Assembly (NCBI GenBank): GCA_043228905.1
Contig: JBHGNT010000007.1
Span: 3,844,001-3,908,000, forward strand
Source: Azolla caroliniana
Taxonomy: Eukaryota > Polypodiophyta
Reading direction: 5' to 3'
DNA length: 64,000 bases
In this document: piece after piece, positions 20,972-33,802 of the stretch
How positions within the stretch are numbered: position 1 is the stretch's first letter
How the letters are laid out: every line of letters begins with the position of its first letter
Made by a program: the position numbers and the translations under genes
Notes under the pieces: generated by a model
Databases searched by the model: none
Told to the model about the DNA's origin: nothing
Seen by the model: the letters and a program-made list of their open reading frames with translations, nothing else

Positions 20972-21652
20972 TGTCGTGTTGTACCGCTCACAGAAGAGAA
21001 CCAAGGCGGGACCCTAGAGGCCCTGAACCGAGGAGCAAAATTGTGGCGAGGGAGAGATATACGAACACGTCGGCCGACTAGGCTTGTTCCCTACCGAAGC
21101 ACCTACCCGCGGGACGAATCCCAAACGTATGCACCAACCAACCAAGGTTCACACTTGTGGAAAGGGAAAATTGCAGAGACGCGGAGACACAGAAATGACT
21201 TTAACGAATAAAGAAGATTACAAAGATCGCAAGATTCAACTGGCAGTCGATATCTAACCCAAGAGAAAACAGAGAACGACTGTGGAGCCCCTGACGGAAG
21301 CGCACGGGCTTTCACGTGATAGAGGCGACTGCCACAAAGATCTGCAGATGACCACTAAAGACAGAAGGAGGAGAGAGAGCTCAGTTCCCGGACCGACAAC
21401 ACTTCGTCCTCACCCCAAAAACGCGATATCCTCTTAGTCTTCTCCCCTCCCCTTATATAGGCAACCAGGGAGAGACCGTTACAGAGATTCACACTGAATT
21501 CCTAGGTAATTAATGCGCACAACCTAGTATATATTACATCAGTCGAATAAATCCTAAATATGTACAAGTTTATAAATCATGTGCACATGTGTAAGGGCCG
21601 ATTCACGCGTATATCCCTTGGATTCCTTCTATGGCCGGTTTTCTCCACGACA
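20972..21652 (-). repeat. 5' LTR of gypsy B
   Basis: 681 bp with TGTCGTG and CACGACA ends. It is followed at 21653-21656 by the target duplication CCGT, and then copia 5 resumes. Confidence 0.9.
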
Positions 21653-21656
21653 CCGT

Positions 21657-22325
21657 CCAAGCTCTACTGAGCTAAGTGGACCACACGAGCCTTCAAGTCT
21701 TCCAAACGCATCTCAATTAGGGGCTAGATCAGACAAAGGCAAAGGTAAGATGCCCGAATACGAAGTCGATCACCCCGATGACAGTGATTCGGATGTGTCG
21801 GCTCCCTCACTAGATAGTGAGTTTGGTGTACCCATCATGTGTACACCCGAAGTAAACAAGGCGCTCACATTGGCGAGCGAAAAACTTTGACGCTCATCTA
21901 GAGTAAAGAATCCCGTCACTCGGCTCGGCTACAACGAGTATATGGCCCATCATTATGCCTTCGTGATGAAGGTAGCGGCCGAACAAGAGCCGGAGAACTC
22001 TACAGAAGTGGCTTGTGACCCACAATGGGTGAAAGCAGTCGACCCAAGCCGTCATCACATGCTTGAGGGGGAGGATCTGAAACTGCCATGAAAATGCTGA
22101 CGTCAAAATCCGGACAACACTGAAAGCAGAACCTATCGGACGCCTAACACTTGAGCTTGAGATATCAAGCTCAACTAGATTTAGTTAGTTAGTCAACACA
22201 CGCAACTTAGTAGTTACCTAGATAGAATCTAGTTAGTGTGTTGACCTTAAAGCCTTAAATAGGATTTTGTACTCGAGTGGGATACATTGTAGATCCTCCA
22301 CTCCCATGATCATTTAATATAGGAC
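21657..22325 (+). pseudogene. copia 5 right part, polypurine tract and start of 3' LTR
   Basis: After the gypsy B insertion the frame gives an acidic linker, then RLGYNEYMAHHYAFVMKV, the start of copia reverse transcriptase. The rest of reverse transcriptase and RNase H is deleted: the sequence jumps to GCTTGAGGGGGAGGA, a polypurine tract, at about 22060-22075. The LTR probably starts near 22078 and is cut at 22325 by copia 4 (target duplication AGGAC, 22321-22325). Confidence 0.75.
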
Positions 22326-22776
22326 TGTAAAGAATCGGGTATGATTCTTGTGTAGCGGAAGAGATGTGTGTTATGTGTATGTATGAGAGGAATTAGAGGA
22401 GCGAAGAGAGAACTGTACAAGATAGATAGAAAAGGGAATATTCAAGAAGAAGTTGTATATTCACAACGAGAATAAGAATTACAAAATGTAGCATTACAAG
22501 GAGTCACAACCGACTTAGTGTGAAGTATGAGGAGGGTGCTTTATATATAGTCACCCTCTCTCTTCATTAACTAACTACAACCACTCTCTCTTGGGGAATG
22601 TGAAGACTCATAGTCATGGGGAATATGTAACTCCTTAGTTATGTGTCATAGAATATGATTCTATGACACATTGTTAATGTGTAGAGAGTAGTGGTGTGAC
22701 TCTTGACCTTTGACTAATCATAGATTCTCAAAAGGTGTGTTCACAAGTTGCACTATGTTGAGCTTGATTCTTAACA
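22326..22776 (-). repeat. copia 4 LTR, first copy
   Basis: It appears identical to 51529-51979. The plus strand reads TGTAAAGAATCGG to TTCTTAACA. It is the 3' LTR of copia 4, whose other end is present only in the right-hand copy (62501-62958). Confidence 0.88.
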
Positions 22777-22817
22777 CGCCCCCTCAAGCTCAACTCGGGT
22801 TGGTTCCTTTCGATTGA

Positions 22818-25800
22818 TGTAAAAAGTAGCGTGCGGAAGCAAGTATTAAGACCGAACAGAAGGGAGGAAACTCAGGTTTAATGGAGAGCTTGAGCTTACA
22901 CGGTATACACAGGAGAGACAGAGAGAAAACACAAAAAATATATTCAACAATAATACTCAGTCTGTACATAAGACGTGCTCAGTGAGCACTTTTATACAAG
23001 TCCTAGAAGGACTGACCGAAGTACTGACAGTACTTCAAGGCTCATTAAGAGCTCCTACACTAACTCCCAAATATATTCCTCACGGAATATCTTTCCTAAC
23101 GGCCTCCCGGTTTATGTACTCGGCCTAACCGATCGGTCCCAACCGATCCGGTCCTCGGCTTCTTCAGCCGATCCGGCCGATGTTGAGCTTGTCTCTCAAC
23201 ACTCCCCCTCAAGCTCAACTTGAGGCTCTTCGGGATCTTCACAGCACCGGTTCCTCCTGGCTTCTCGGCTCGCTTGCGCTCCTCGACCTGTTCGACTACG
23301 CGCGCTTCGACCCTTCCGGTTGGCTTGTCTGCTCATGCGGCCCTTATCAGCTCTTCTGTTGTTGCGGTGTTGACGCTTCTCCTGCTGCCTTTTCTTCCGC
23401 TTGGGCCTCGGTTGATTCAACGTGTTTGAATCAAACATCCGAACCGACTCGGCTACCTCCGATCGGTTTTCGCTCTCGTCCGAGTTGGCTGTCTCCAACT
23501 CGTCTTCGGTCTTCTCGCACTCGATGGCGTCATCTTCCTCATGCGTGGTTGGCTTCGGCTCTCTCCTTCGGTTGCTCCCCTTCTGTCTGTTTCCGAACTT
23601 TTCCGCGGGTCCGCCCTCGGCTTCTTCAGCCGATCCGATGTCGAACTTGTCAACCGACTCGGTGTCGCGGTCTCCGCTCCTTTCCTGCTGCCTTGCTTGG
23701 TCGTTCGGGACTATTCTCCCCCTCAAGTTCGGCACATCGAGGTGACGCAACCCGAGCGCACCTGAGAATTGCCGCAACTTGTCCAGACCGAGAGGCTTGG
23801 TTAAGATGTCGGCAGTCTGCCGATTCGTCGGAACGTACTGAAGTTCGACTTCACCGGAAAGGACACGCTCACAGACGAAGTGGTAGTGCACCTCAATGTG
23901 CTTGGTCCGTGCGTGGAAAACGGGGTTTTTCGCGAGTTGGATGCTGCTGAGGTTGTCGCAGTAGATCGTCGTTGGATCTGACACCTCCTCTTGCAGGTTC
24001 GTAAGTAGCCGCTTCAACCATATGGCTTCGCATGTCGCGACAACCGCTCCTCGGTACTTAGCTTCGGTGCTCGACAGTGCAACTGTCGGCTGCTTCTTAC
24101 TGCTCCACGCGATCGCGGCACTCCCGAGGGAGAACGCGTATCCAGATGTGGATCGGCGATCGGCGGCGTTGCCGGCCCAATTAGCATCGGTGTAGCCGAC
24201 TAACTGCGCGGCTGCACCGGTCCGATATAGCAGTCCGCGGTCCTTAGTGCCGCTTACGTACCGAAGTACGCGTTGCGCACACTGAAGGTGCTCCTTGATA
24301 GGTCGCGCCATGAACTGACTGATCACCCCGACCGGATAACTGAGGTCGGGTCGGGTGATGGTCAAGTATATGAGGCTTTCGACAATTTGTCGGAACCTCG
24401 TCGGGTCGCATTCCTTTCCCGTATAGGGATGAAGCTTGACGGTTCTGTCCAGAGGAGTCGAGACGGACTTACAGTCGGCCATCCCGAGTTTGAAGAGCAT
24501 ACTCAGCACGTAATGACGACTGATCAATATGCCTTCGGGGGTACGGATCACTTCGATCCCGAGGAAGTAATGAAGGTCCCCCAGATCCTTCATGTCGAAC
24601 GATGCCGCAAACTGGAGCTTCACGCGGTTGATTTCACCTAGGTCGGCGCCGGTGATGACCAAGTCATCAACATACAGTAAAATACTAACCGGTCCGAGTC
24701 GACCTTTCCGGATGAACAGGGAAGAGTCCGATTTTGACGTGACGAAGCCCATCTGACGCAGTTGTTGCGTGATCTTCGCGTTCCAGGCACGCGAGGCTTG
24801 CTTCAGTCCGTAAAGGGACTTTTTCAGTCGGCATACTGCCGAGGAGTTCGTTCCGAAGTGAAATCCGGGGGGCTGTACCATGTACACCTGTTCCTCAAGG
24901 TCACCTTGTAGGAACGCATTCTGTACATCCATCTGATGTAAGTGCCACCCCTTGGCCGCGGCTACCGCGAGCAAAACATGGACGGTCGTCATTTTCGCGA
25001 CCGACGCAAACGTCTCATCGTAGTCGATGCCATGTTTCTGCGCGTAGCCCTTTGCCACCAGCCGAGCCTTGTACCGGTTGACTGAGCCATCGGTGTTGTA
25101 CTTGACCTTGTACACCCACCTACACCCGATCGGCTTCACACCCTTCAGTGTGTCAACCAGGTCCCAGGTCTCGTTCTCCGCCAATGCGTGCATCTCTTCC
25201 TCCATCGCGGCACGCCAATTCGCGTCTTTAGCCGCTTCCGCGTAGCTCTCCGGCTCACGCACTTCCGCAACACGGGTCATGTACGCATAATGATGCGCCA
25301 TGTACTCGTTGTATCCGAACCGCACAACTGGGTTCTTTTGGCGGGTAGATCGGCGTAATCTCACATCAGCCGATGTCGAGGCCTTCTCGGCCGACACGGT
25401 CTTCATCTTTAAAGACCTGTCACCGGTTCCCTCGGAGTCGGACTTGCGTCGGTCTGACTCGTTCCTTTCCGTGCCGGAATCCGACACCTTCTTCTTCCCT
25501 TTCTCTTTGCGCGTAAACCGTCTCCTCGGCTTCCTGCGTGGGGAATGCACGACCGAGTCTCCACTACTCGCCGACTTTTCATCGGACTGGTCGTACCAAC
25601 TCAGTCGTCCAATTGGTCCACTTAACCGGAGTGAAATCGGACTCTCTTCGTGGGTCTCGATTTCGGGCTCATCCGGAGGCATGTCGGCCTCGCTGACCTC
25701 ATCGTCAGAGCTCGGATTGGAGTCGAGGTTCGTAGTCGGGGGCAGGTACCAGGACGCGGACTCGTCAAACACAATGTCGCGGCTGACACGCGCTTGTTTG

Positions 25801-26801
25801 GTGCGAGGGTTATAACACTTATAACCCTTCTGCTCGTCCGAGTAACCGACCAAGATGCACTTCTCGGCCTTTGCGTCCTGCTTCCTCCTTTTCTCCTTCG
25901 GTACATGCACATACGCAATGCTACCGAATACCCTCAAGTGTCGCAAGTTCGGCTTCGTTCCGAAATATAGCTCGTGCGCCGACACTTTGTCTCCGATCCG
26001 GTTTTGGATGTATACCGCGGTCCTTACCGCCTCGGCCCAGTAGAACTTGGGCAAGCTCTTCTCCTCCAGCATTGCCCGTGCCGCTTCCACAACTGACCGA
26101 TTCTTTTTCTCGGCCACGCCGTTCTGCTCTGGCGTGTATCTACAACTGAACTCGCGGCGAATTCCCATTTGTTGTAGATAACCGTTGAATTGACCGGAAA
26201 AGTACTCTTTTCCGCCATCCGACCGCAGGCACTTGATCTTTCGTCCCGTTTCGGCTTCCACGAACCCTTTGAGGTCCCGGAAACAGTCGAAGACTTCGCT
26301 CTTCCTCTCAATGAGGTAGATCCACGTGTGCCGCGTGTGGTCGTCGATGAAGGAGACGAAATATTGGCTCCTGCCAAGACTAACATTTTGTGCCGGCCCC
26401 CATACATCGGAGTGTATAAGGTCGAGCTTGTTCCGGCTCCAGTTTCGCTCGTTGGGGAAAGGAAGTCGGTGTTGCTTTCCGAGCTGGCAGGCTTCACAAA
26501 TTTGTGCCTTTCGGCCACTAAATTTGGGCAATCCAAATACTACCTGTTTCGATTGCAGATCTTGAAGCCGTTGGTGGTTGACGTGGCCTATCCGCTTGTG
26601 CCACAAGTCGATGTCCGACTCGGTCTTTTGTCCCTTCGCGAACATTGCGGTGCCGCCGTCAGTGGAGTCGAGGATGAACATCCTCCCGTCTCTGCGCCCT
26701 TGCGCAATCACACAGCCTTCTTCCTCAATGAAGCACCCGAGGTGTGTAAACCGCACCTCCATCCCTTGGTCGACGATCTGTCCGACCGAGACCAAGTTCT
26801 T
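22818..26801 (-). mobile_element. copia 3, first copy, truncated at 26801
   Basis: It matches 52021-56004. It holds the 3' LTR (22818-23201) and the coding frame back to the pre-integrase region. At 26801/26802 the sequence switches abruptly to unrelated DNA, so gag, protease and the 5' LTR are missing. The reading frame of about 1,200 codons otherwise carries the same residues as the full copy. Confidence 0.9.
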
Positions 26802-28652
26802 AAGGCCTATTGAATAGCCACCACTCGAAATCATGACAGAATCATAATTTCCATGTCCTTATATATTCTGATAAGAGCCGTACCAAGAAGTAATGATGGC
26901 AAGAAAATATTTGGTTTTCAATTTTTTGTTTCTTTCTTTTTCTCTTTTTCTATTTTACCAGTTTTTTTTTCTTGTTTTTTCTTTTTCCTTTTTTTTTCAT
27001 AATAACATTTACAAGTATAACCTTCCGACCCTTACAGCTAGTCGGCTGACTGCCATTGGAATAGATTTGCCAGAGTCAGCCCTTGGTATGGTTTGACATG
27101 AAAACCATTGAGCCATTTCGGTAATACTTCTCCTGCTAACGTACCAATTTGTTGCGTGCCATTGTAGTTGTTGACAATCCAAAATGGGCCTGTCCATCTA
27201 AACCGCCATTTTCTAGGCATAGTCCCCATTTTGGTCTGAAACACCAAAACTGGCTTACCGATGTCGAACAATTTTTCCTTACTTTTGCAATGTCAATCGA
27301 CAAATTCCTTCATTTTTCGTTGTTTTTGCTCCAAATACCACATTGATTGCAATTGACCTTCCTCTAGATTTAGCAACTACTCTTTCCAAATTTGCTCCGA
27401 CTGTTCTTCATCCAGACGCTCTATTACTTGAACTCTTAAGCTCGAAATTTGAAATTCTATTGGCATAATTTCCTCTAAACCGAATGCCATCTTGAATGGA
27501 GTCGATCAAATCATCATTTTGTATGTCGTTCGGTAGGCCCATAAAGCAATGTGAAGCTTCTGATCCCAATCAGTGTGATTTTCATTCACTATTTTTTTCA
27601 AAATAGTTTGGACTGTTTTGTTCGTAGATTCGGCTAATCCATTTGCTTGCGGGTAATATGGTGTACTTCTTTTGTGCACTACTGCATAATAGTGGGATAA
27701 TTTAAAAATAACTTTATTAACAAAATGAGTACCTTGATCAATGACAAGTTCGATTGGACAACCGAATTTGCACCATATGCCCATTCGTATAAAAACTTAG
27801 CGGTTGAAGCTACCATATTATCTCGCAAAACTTTGGCTTCGACCCATTTCGTACAGTAGTCAGTAGCGACTATGACATATCAGTTACTTGTTCTTGTCGC
27901 CGCCGGTTTAGATGGCTTGACAAAATTGAGACCCCATTTTTGAAAAGGTTCGAGCGGCAACATTGGTTGATGAGGTATCCGATCCTTTTCATTAGGTTGG
28001 CCCATACATTGACACAAGTCGCATTGTCGACAATACTCCACCATAGTCTACTATTCCAAATCTTTTGGGCCGTCGTTTCTCTTGCATAATGACCTCCGAC
28101 TATACTGCAATGTGCTTCACATAGAATGGCTTCTTTTTCGAATTGCCAAATCGCCCTCCTCCAAATTCCATCCGCTCCTTTATGATATAAGGTTTCCTTG
28201 GGCAAGCAGAAATTCCGACTCTGAACCACGAGTCGTTTCCGTTCATCAGGTGACATGCCCTCAGGTGGTAATCCGATACTAAGAAATATCGTGATTTCAA
28301 TGATTCATCAATCAACGATTTCATCATCGACTTCCATCGTATTCTCAACTTCCACCCGAAATAGTTGTGCATCCGGAAAGTGATCCCGAACACCGATGCC
28401 TGGTTCTCCTAAATACAGTCGACTTAAATAGTCAGCTACGGCATGTTGCACCCCTAGTCGATGAACGATGTCAAATTCAAATTCCTATAATAGTAATGTA
28501 ACATTGGCCTTGTAGCTTAAGACGTCAATCCAAATAATTGATGTTGCAAATGACAAGTTTACTAGCAGACCATCATTTTTCTATACTCTAGATTTTAGAA
28601 TTTCAATAACCTAATCTTGTAATCAGTATGTAGGAATATTTCCAAGTGTCTA
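26802..28652 (-). pseudogene. gypsy D: RNase H end and integrase relic
   Basis: On the minus strand the order is RNase H end (HRLGVQHAVADYLSRL, about 28420-28470), an HHCC zinc finger (28256-27870, with GGHYARETTAQKIW), integrase core (27784-27506, with IDQGTHFVNKV and YYPQANGLAESTNK) and a GPF-type C-terminus (27271-27038). A purine-rich tract on the same strand near 26935-27000 may be the polypurine tract. It is only distantly related to gypsy A/B and looks like a typical plant gypsy element. LTRs were not found, and frames are broken. Confidence 0.8.
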
Positions 28653-29090
28653 TGTGAAAGATTATGTGCGGAAGCAATAGAAAAATGAACACTGAGAAAA
28701 TACATAGGTTTAATGGAGAGCTTGAATATACACAGTACGCAAGGGAGATAGAGAGAGAACACACATAACTAAATTCAAATATAATACTCAATCTGTACAT
28801 ACACCGTGCTCAGTGAGCACCTTTTATACAAGCCCTAACAATCGGGCTGACACAAGTACTAACAGTACTTCACTACTCATAAATGAGCCTCGACACTTAC
28901 TCCCAAAACTATTCCTTACGAGGAATATCTCTCTAAAGGCCTTTCGGTTTACGCACTGATACGGCCTCTCGTTACGCACCGGTTTGCGTATCCCTTTTAC
29001 GCACCGGTCCGGCCTAACCGATCGGTCCCAACCGATCCGGTCCTCAGCTTGCTCAGCCGATCCGGCCGATGTTGAGCTTGTCTCTCAACA
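28653..29090 (-). repeat. 3' LTR of copia 6 (438 bp)
   Basis: On the minus strand it runs TGTTGAGAGACAAGCTCAAC to CTTTCACA. A polypurine tract GAGGGGGAG adjoins it at 29091. The 5' LTR of this element is missing. Confidence 0.85.
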
Positions 29091-30596
29091 CTCCCCCTCA
29101 AGCTCAACTTGACGCTCTTCCGGATCTTCTCGATCATCGCTCTGGTTCCTCCTGGCTCCACGCCTCACTCGCGCTCCTCAGCCTGTTCGACTCCATGCGC
29201 TTTGACCCTTCCGGTCGGCTTGTTTGCTCCCACGGCCCTTCAAAGCTCCCTTGTTGTCGCGGTGTTGGCGCTTCTCCTGCTGTCTTCTTTTCCGCTTGGC
29301 CCTCGGTTTATTTAGTGTATCCGAATCAAACATCTGAACCGACTCAGCTACCTACGATCAGTTTTCGCTCTCGTCCGAGTTGGCTGTCTCCAACTCGTCT
29401 TCGGTCTTCTTGCCCTTGACGGCGTCATCTCCCCCATGCTTGGTTTGCTTCGGCTCTTTCTTTCGGTTGCTCCCCTTATGTCCGCTTTTGGACTCTCCCA
29501 CGGATCTGCCCTCGGCTCCTTCAGCCGATCCGAAGTCGAATTCGTCATCCGACTCGGTGTCGCGGTCTTCGTCTTCCGGAACTTCTCTCCCTCTTCCATG
29601 GTCATTCGGGATGTCTCTCCCCCTCAAGTTCGGCACGTCGAGGTGACACAACCCAAGCGTACCCGAGAATTGCCGCAACTTGTCCAGACCAAGAGGCTTG
29701 GTGAAGATGTCGGCAGTTTGCCGATCCGTCGAAACATATTGAAGTTCGACTTCACCAAAAAGGACACGCTCATGGACAAAATGGTAGTGCACGTCAATGT
29801 GCTTGGTCCGTGCGTGGAAAACGGGGTTCTTCGCGAGCTGGATGTTGCTGAGGTTGTCGCAGTAGATCGTCATCGGATCGGACACCTCCTCTTGCAAGTC
29901 CTTAAGTAGCCGTTGCAACCATATGGCTTCGCATGTCGCGATAGCCGCTCCTCGGTACTCAGCTTCGGTGCTCAACAATGCAACTGTCGGCTACTTCTTA
30001 CTGCTCCACGCTATCGTGGCACTCCCAAGAGAGAATGTGTATCCAGACGTGGATCGGCGATCCGCGGCGTTGCCAGCCCAATCAGCATCGGTGTAGCCAA
30101 CCAACTACGAGGTTGTACCGATCCGATATAGCAGTCCCCGATCGTTAGTGCCGCTTATGTACCGCAGTACGCGTTGTGCACACTGAAGGTGCTCCTCGGT
30201 AGATCGTGCCACAAACTGACTGATCACCCCAACCGGATAACTAAGATCGGGTCGGGTGATTGTCAAGTAGATAAGGCTTCCGAAAATTTGTCGGAACCTT
30301 GTCGGGTCGCATACCTTTCCGGAATTGGGGCGAAGCTTGACGGTTCCATCCAGAGGAGTCGAGACGGACTTACAGTCGGCCATCCCGAATTTGAAGAGCA
30401 TACTCAGCACATAATAGTGTTGGCTTATCAATATGCCTTCAGGGGTACGGATCACTTCGATCCCGAGGAAGTAATGAAGATCCCCCAGATCCTTCATGTC
30501 GAACGATGCCGCAAGCTGGAGCTTCACGCGGTCGATTTCACCTAGGTTGGCGCCGGTCATGACCAAGTCATCAACATATAGTAAAATACTGACCGG
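28653..30596 (-). pseudogene. copia 6, 3' half: reverse transcriptase, RNase H and C-terminal extension
   Basis: Reverse transcriptase (30566-30105) reads MKDLGDLHYFLGIEV; RNase H (29978-29358) includes STEAEYRG and DNLSNIQLAK. A long charged extension follows and ends at QVELEGEC just inside the LTR, as in copia 3. The element is interrupted at CCGG (30593-30596) by gypsy A and resumes at 34497. Stops occur in several places. Confidence 0.87.
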
Positions 30597-30714
30597 TTAG
30601 GTGGAGGCGGATGACGATCCGGAAGACGAGGAGGAGTAAAGCATGGACCGGTTATCTCCAGCAAGAGCCCAATTTTGGCGCATACCGGTGGATGCGCGGT
30701 TAGGTGGGGGCGGA

Positions 30715-31386
30715 TATCGTGAGGAAAACCGTCCCTAGGCGGAAACCGAGTTTAGCGTGTGTAAACTGGCCCTTACACGCGAGCACACTTTTCGTTGTAT
30801 GGTAAGTAGGTAGGTACAAGTCGGCTGAGGTGAAATCCTAGGTAGCACACATTCAATAGGGAGAGAATCGAGGTGTATCTCTGTCCGAAAGGACAGATAA
30901 TTAATGTGATGTAACGGATGATAACAGCCTCCCTCCTTGAGCTATAAAAGAGAGGGAGAGGAATGAAAAAGGTATCGTGCATTAGAGGGGACGAAGTGTT
31001 GCCGAACTAGGACCGAGCCCTTCTCCTTTGCCATTCTCCATAGCCATTTTATGCGCAGGTTTTGGGAGGCAGACTCTGCTCCGAGGAACGCCCATGTGCT
31101 TCCAGCAGAGTCCCCATCTCGCTCTTCTGTGTATGAGTGAACAGGCGTCGGTGTTCGCCTTGCCGGCCTATTAGTTGTAACCATCTTGATATATATATAT
31201 ATATATATACATACGTGTACATATACTCGGACTTCTAGTCGTCTCGTTTTGTTGTGTTGTTGAACTGTGATTCCTGTGTGCTCTCGTGTCTGTGCGTGTG
31301 CAAGTGCGTCTGTTGCCTTTCTGTTCTCCTCCTTCTCAGCTATTTCTCGGTCCAAGACCCCGGTGGTCCCGCCTCATTCTCCACGC
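30715..31386 (+). repeat. internal/left LTR of gypsy A
   Basis: It starts TATCGTGAGGAAAACC (TG mutated to TA) and matches the LTR at 33803-34496 until CTCCACGCA. It contains a TATA box GCTATAAAAGAG near 30940 and an (AT)n run at 31188-31208. Confidence 0.85.
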
Positions 31387-32403
31387 ATCCCGAACATCAC
31401 CATGCCATTCTTAGACGACATCCCAATCAGGGGATGCCCAGTGGAGAAAAAGGACGACACAATCGGACCGGACGGATGTCGGAATTTCGTGGCAACTCAC
31501 ATCGATGACTGCGAGAAGGTGCTGCAGAGACTAGAAGGCGCGAGGCTCACCTTCTTTGGGGAAAAATCGGCCTTCGGGCAATCAGAGATCATGGTCGTCA
31601 GGCACCTATAGGGACAATACGGTCGGAAGCTGTCTCCGGCCAAGGTGGAAGCCATCTCCGCGATGAAGCATGACTGCAATTCGGTTACGGAGGTTCTCAG
31701 ATTCTTGGGAGCATGCGCGTTCTACCATATCTGGATCCCACATTACGCCCACGTCGCGGAGCCACTGTATGGGTTGCTGAAGAAAGGGCGTAAATTCGAG
31801 TGGGGAGACGAGCATACAAAGTCAGTCCGAAAGATGAAGGAAGCACTTCCCACAGCACCGGCGCTCCGGAAGGCTGTGTACGGCAAAGACACTCCGATTT
31901 ACGTAACCGTAGACACGAGTCCGACCGGGATCGGATGGGTGATCAACCAAGAGGATGATGTTGGCACAAGGTTCCCCATCCGGTTCGGCAAGAAGGTCCT
32001 CAGTGAGCGACAACGAGGATACGCCCAGTTCAAATGCAAACTCTGGGGTAACGTTTCGGCGGTAAAGGCCGATAAAGACTATCTGATCGGGACGGAAGTG
32101 ATCATCGAGACGGACTGCCTCCTAATTCTCGGCATGGTTTCCGGATGCGCGATGCCGGACCTAGCAATGCTCCGGTGGATAGCGTACATTAAGTCCCTAA
32201 ACCCGGAGATACGGCACATCTCCAGAAAGGATAACGCCATGGCCGACATGCTTTCGAGAGCGAGGTTCAACGACGAAGACGGGATTGTTTCAGATGACGA
32301 AGAAGTCGGCGAGGATTTTTTCGGGTCGGCTAACATGATGACGAGGAAAGGGGACACTCCGGCGCTGAACGAATTCAACGAGAGCAAGTATGACGAGGAG
32401 TGA
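31387..32403 (+). pseudogene. gypsy A reverse transcriptase C-half and RNase H
   Basis: The frame begins in the catalytic box (MPFLDDIPIRG, FLDD at 31408-31419). A TAG follows VVRHL at 31611. The frame then continues 31645-32403 through FLGACAFYHIWIPHYAHVAE, the RNase H start IYVTVDTSPTGIGW and KDNAMADMLSRARF, ending at a TGA. It is enzymatically dead because its N-terminal half is missing. Confidence 0.88.
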
Positions 32404-32430
32404 CTCCAGATCGGCGGGCTCCTGAAAACA

Positions 32431-33727
32431 ATGACATCGGACGCGGTGTGGACGAAGGAAGAGACCAACCGGATCCGGAAGAAAGCGTACCGATTCTTCC
32501 TTCGAGGCGGGTACATATGGAAGCACCCGAAGAAGAGGGACGGCATCCCGCTCCGAGTGGTGGCGAAGAAGGAGGAACAGGAGGAGTTGTTGGAGGCCTA
32601 CCACGAGAGTCCCTGGGCCGGACACCGTAGAACGTGGGCCACGTTCGAGAAGCTAAAGGGGAAGTACTGGTGGCCGGGACTGTACCGGGACGTGCATCGG
32701 TTCGTGACGACTTGTGAAAGCTGTCAGATGCACTCCATAGTCTGACACCGGGACCTACCCTCCGACCGTCCACTTCAAATGGATGGTGCATTTGGTGACG
32801 ATGGCAATGGGGGTAGGACAAATGCGGTATCTAGTGCTGGCTCGAGAGGATCTGACGAACCAGGTTGAAGGCCGAGCGCTGCAGAACAAAATGACCGTGG
32901 TTGTGTGCCAGTTTTTGATTGAGGATGTGATATGTCGATACGGGAGTTTAGGAAAGATCGTGGCTGACCGCGGAGAGTTGGACGCGCAAGAGGTTGAAGA
33001 GTTGTTTGACCGACTAGGGGTCAAACTCTCACTCACCACAGCGTACAATCTGAAGGCTAACGGCAAGGTGGATCGCGGACACGGGCCAATCGTCAAAGTG
33101 CTAGTACGGGCGTGTGAAGGCCAAGTCAGGAACTGGCCGCGACTGCTACCTTATGCCTTGTGGGCGGACCGAACTACGCACAGTTCGGTAACCGGGTTCA
33201 TGCCGGCAGAGCTTATGTACGGACAGAGGCTGATCATGCCAACAAAGCGAACCATCTCCTCATGGGCCACGGTGGACTGGAGAGATGAGATGAACCGGGA
33301 GGAGGTGTTAGCGGCACGGATTCGACAGCTCCAGCGAAGGCCGGAGGACGTGGAATGAGCCGCGGAGAAGCTTCGGTTGGCAAGGTTGAAGAACAAAGGG
33401 CGGTTTGACCGGACTCACCAACTGCGACCGAAGAAAATCGAGGAAGGCGACAGGGTCCTAGTGTATGACAGCAGCCTCAACAACCAGCACAAGGCAACGC
33501 GGAAGTTTGCAAGGAGGTGGTTCGGGCCTTACGTGGTGACAGGCGCCAACGACAACGGGACCTACCATCTCGCGGAGCTCGACGGTACAGGGATGGCAAT
33601 ACCGATAGCGGGGAAGAGGGTCAAAGCGTTTAAGAAACGACACGAGTGTGAGCCGAATCTGGAAAGCATGGACGGCAACGACGGGCGGTCCGAGGCGGAT
33701 GACGATCCGGAAGACGAGGAGGAGTAA
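32431..33727 (+). pseudogene. gypsy A integrase
   Basis: The zinc finger frame (32431-32745) holds HESPWAGHRRTW and CESCQ. The core frame (32783-33358) holds KIVADRGELDAQE and NLKANGKVDRGH, with Asp where the catalytic Glu is expected. The C-terminal frame (33377-33727) has RRWFGPYVV and ends in an acidic EDEEE tail. Three frame breaks or stops separate the parts. No chromodomain is present. Confidence 0.87.
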
Positions 33728-33802
33728 AGCATGAACCGGTTTTCTCCAGCAAGAGCCCAATTTTGGCGCATACCGGTGGATGTGCGATTAGGTGGGGGTA
33801 GA

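Larger units (their letters stand above)
14726..21652 (-). mobile_element. complete Ty3/gypsy element B (6.9 kb)
   Basis: Two LTRs (14726-15409 and 20972-21652) bound gag, protease, reverse transcriptase, RNase H and integrase in that order on the minus strand. CCGT flanks both sides (14722-14725 and 21653-21656). LTRs differ by roughly five percent by eye. The polypurine tract (GGCGGGGGTGGA) lies next to the 3' LTR. Multiple stops make it non-autonomous. There is no chromodomain after integrase. Confidence 0.92.
17720..26801. repeat. 9,082-bp direct duplication, copy 1
   Basis: The segment recurs at 46923-56004 with constant offset 29203. All predicted proteins inside agree residue for residue, stops included. 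Copy 2 begins at the first base after the N gap. Confidence 0.93.

Noticed and set aside
23180-23950. 256-codon plus-strand frame, repeated at 52383-53153
   Set aside because: Antisense of the charged C-terminal extension and RNase H of copia 3; low-complexity Arg/Ser/Leu composition results from the GC-rich opposite strand.
31188-31210. AT run as a replication or regulatory signal
   Set aside because: It is a simple (AT)n microsatellite inside an LTR; the sister LTR at 34279 has a degraded version.
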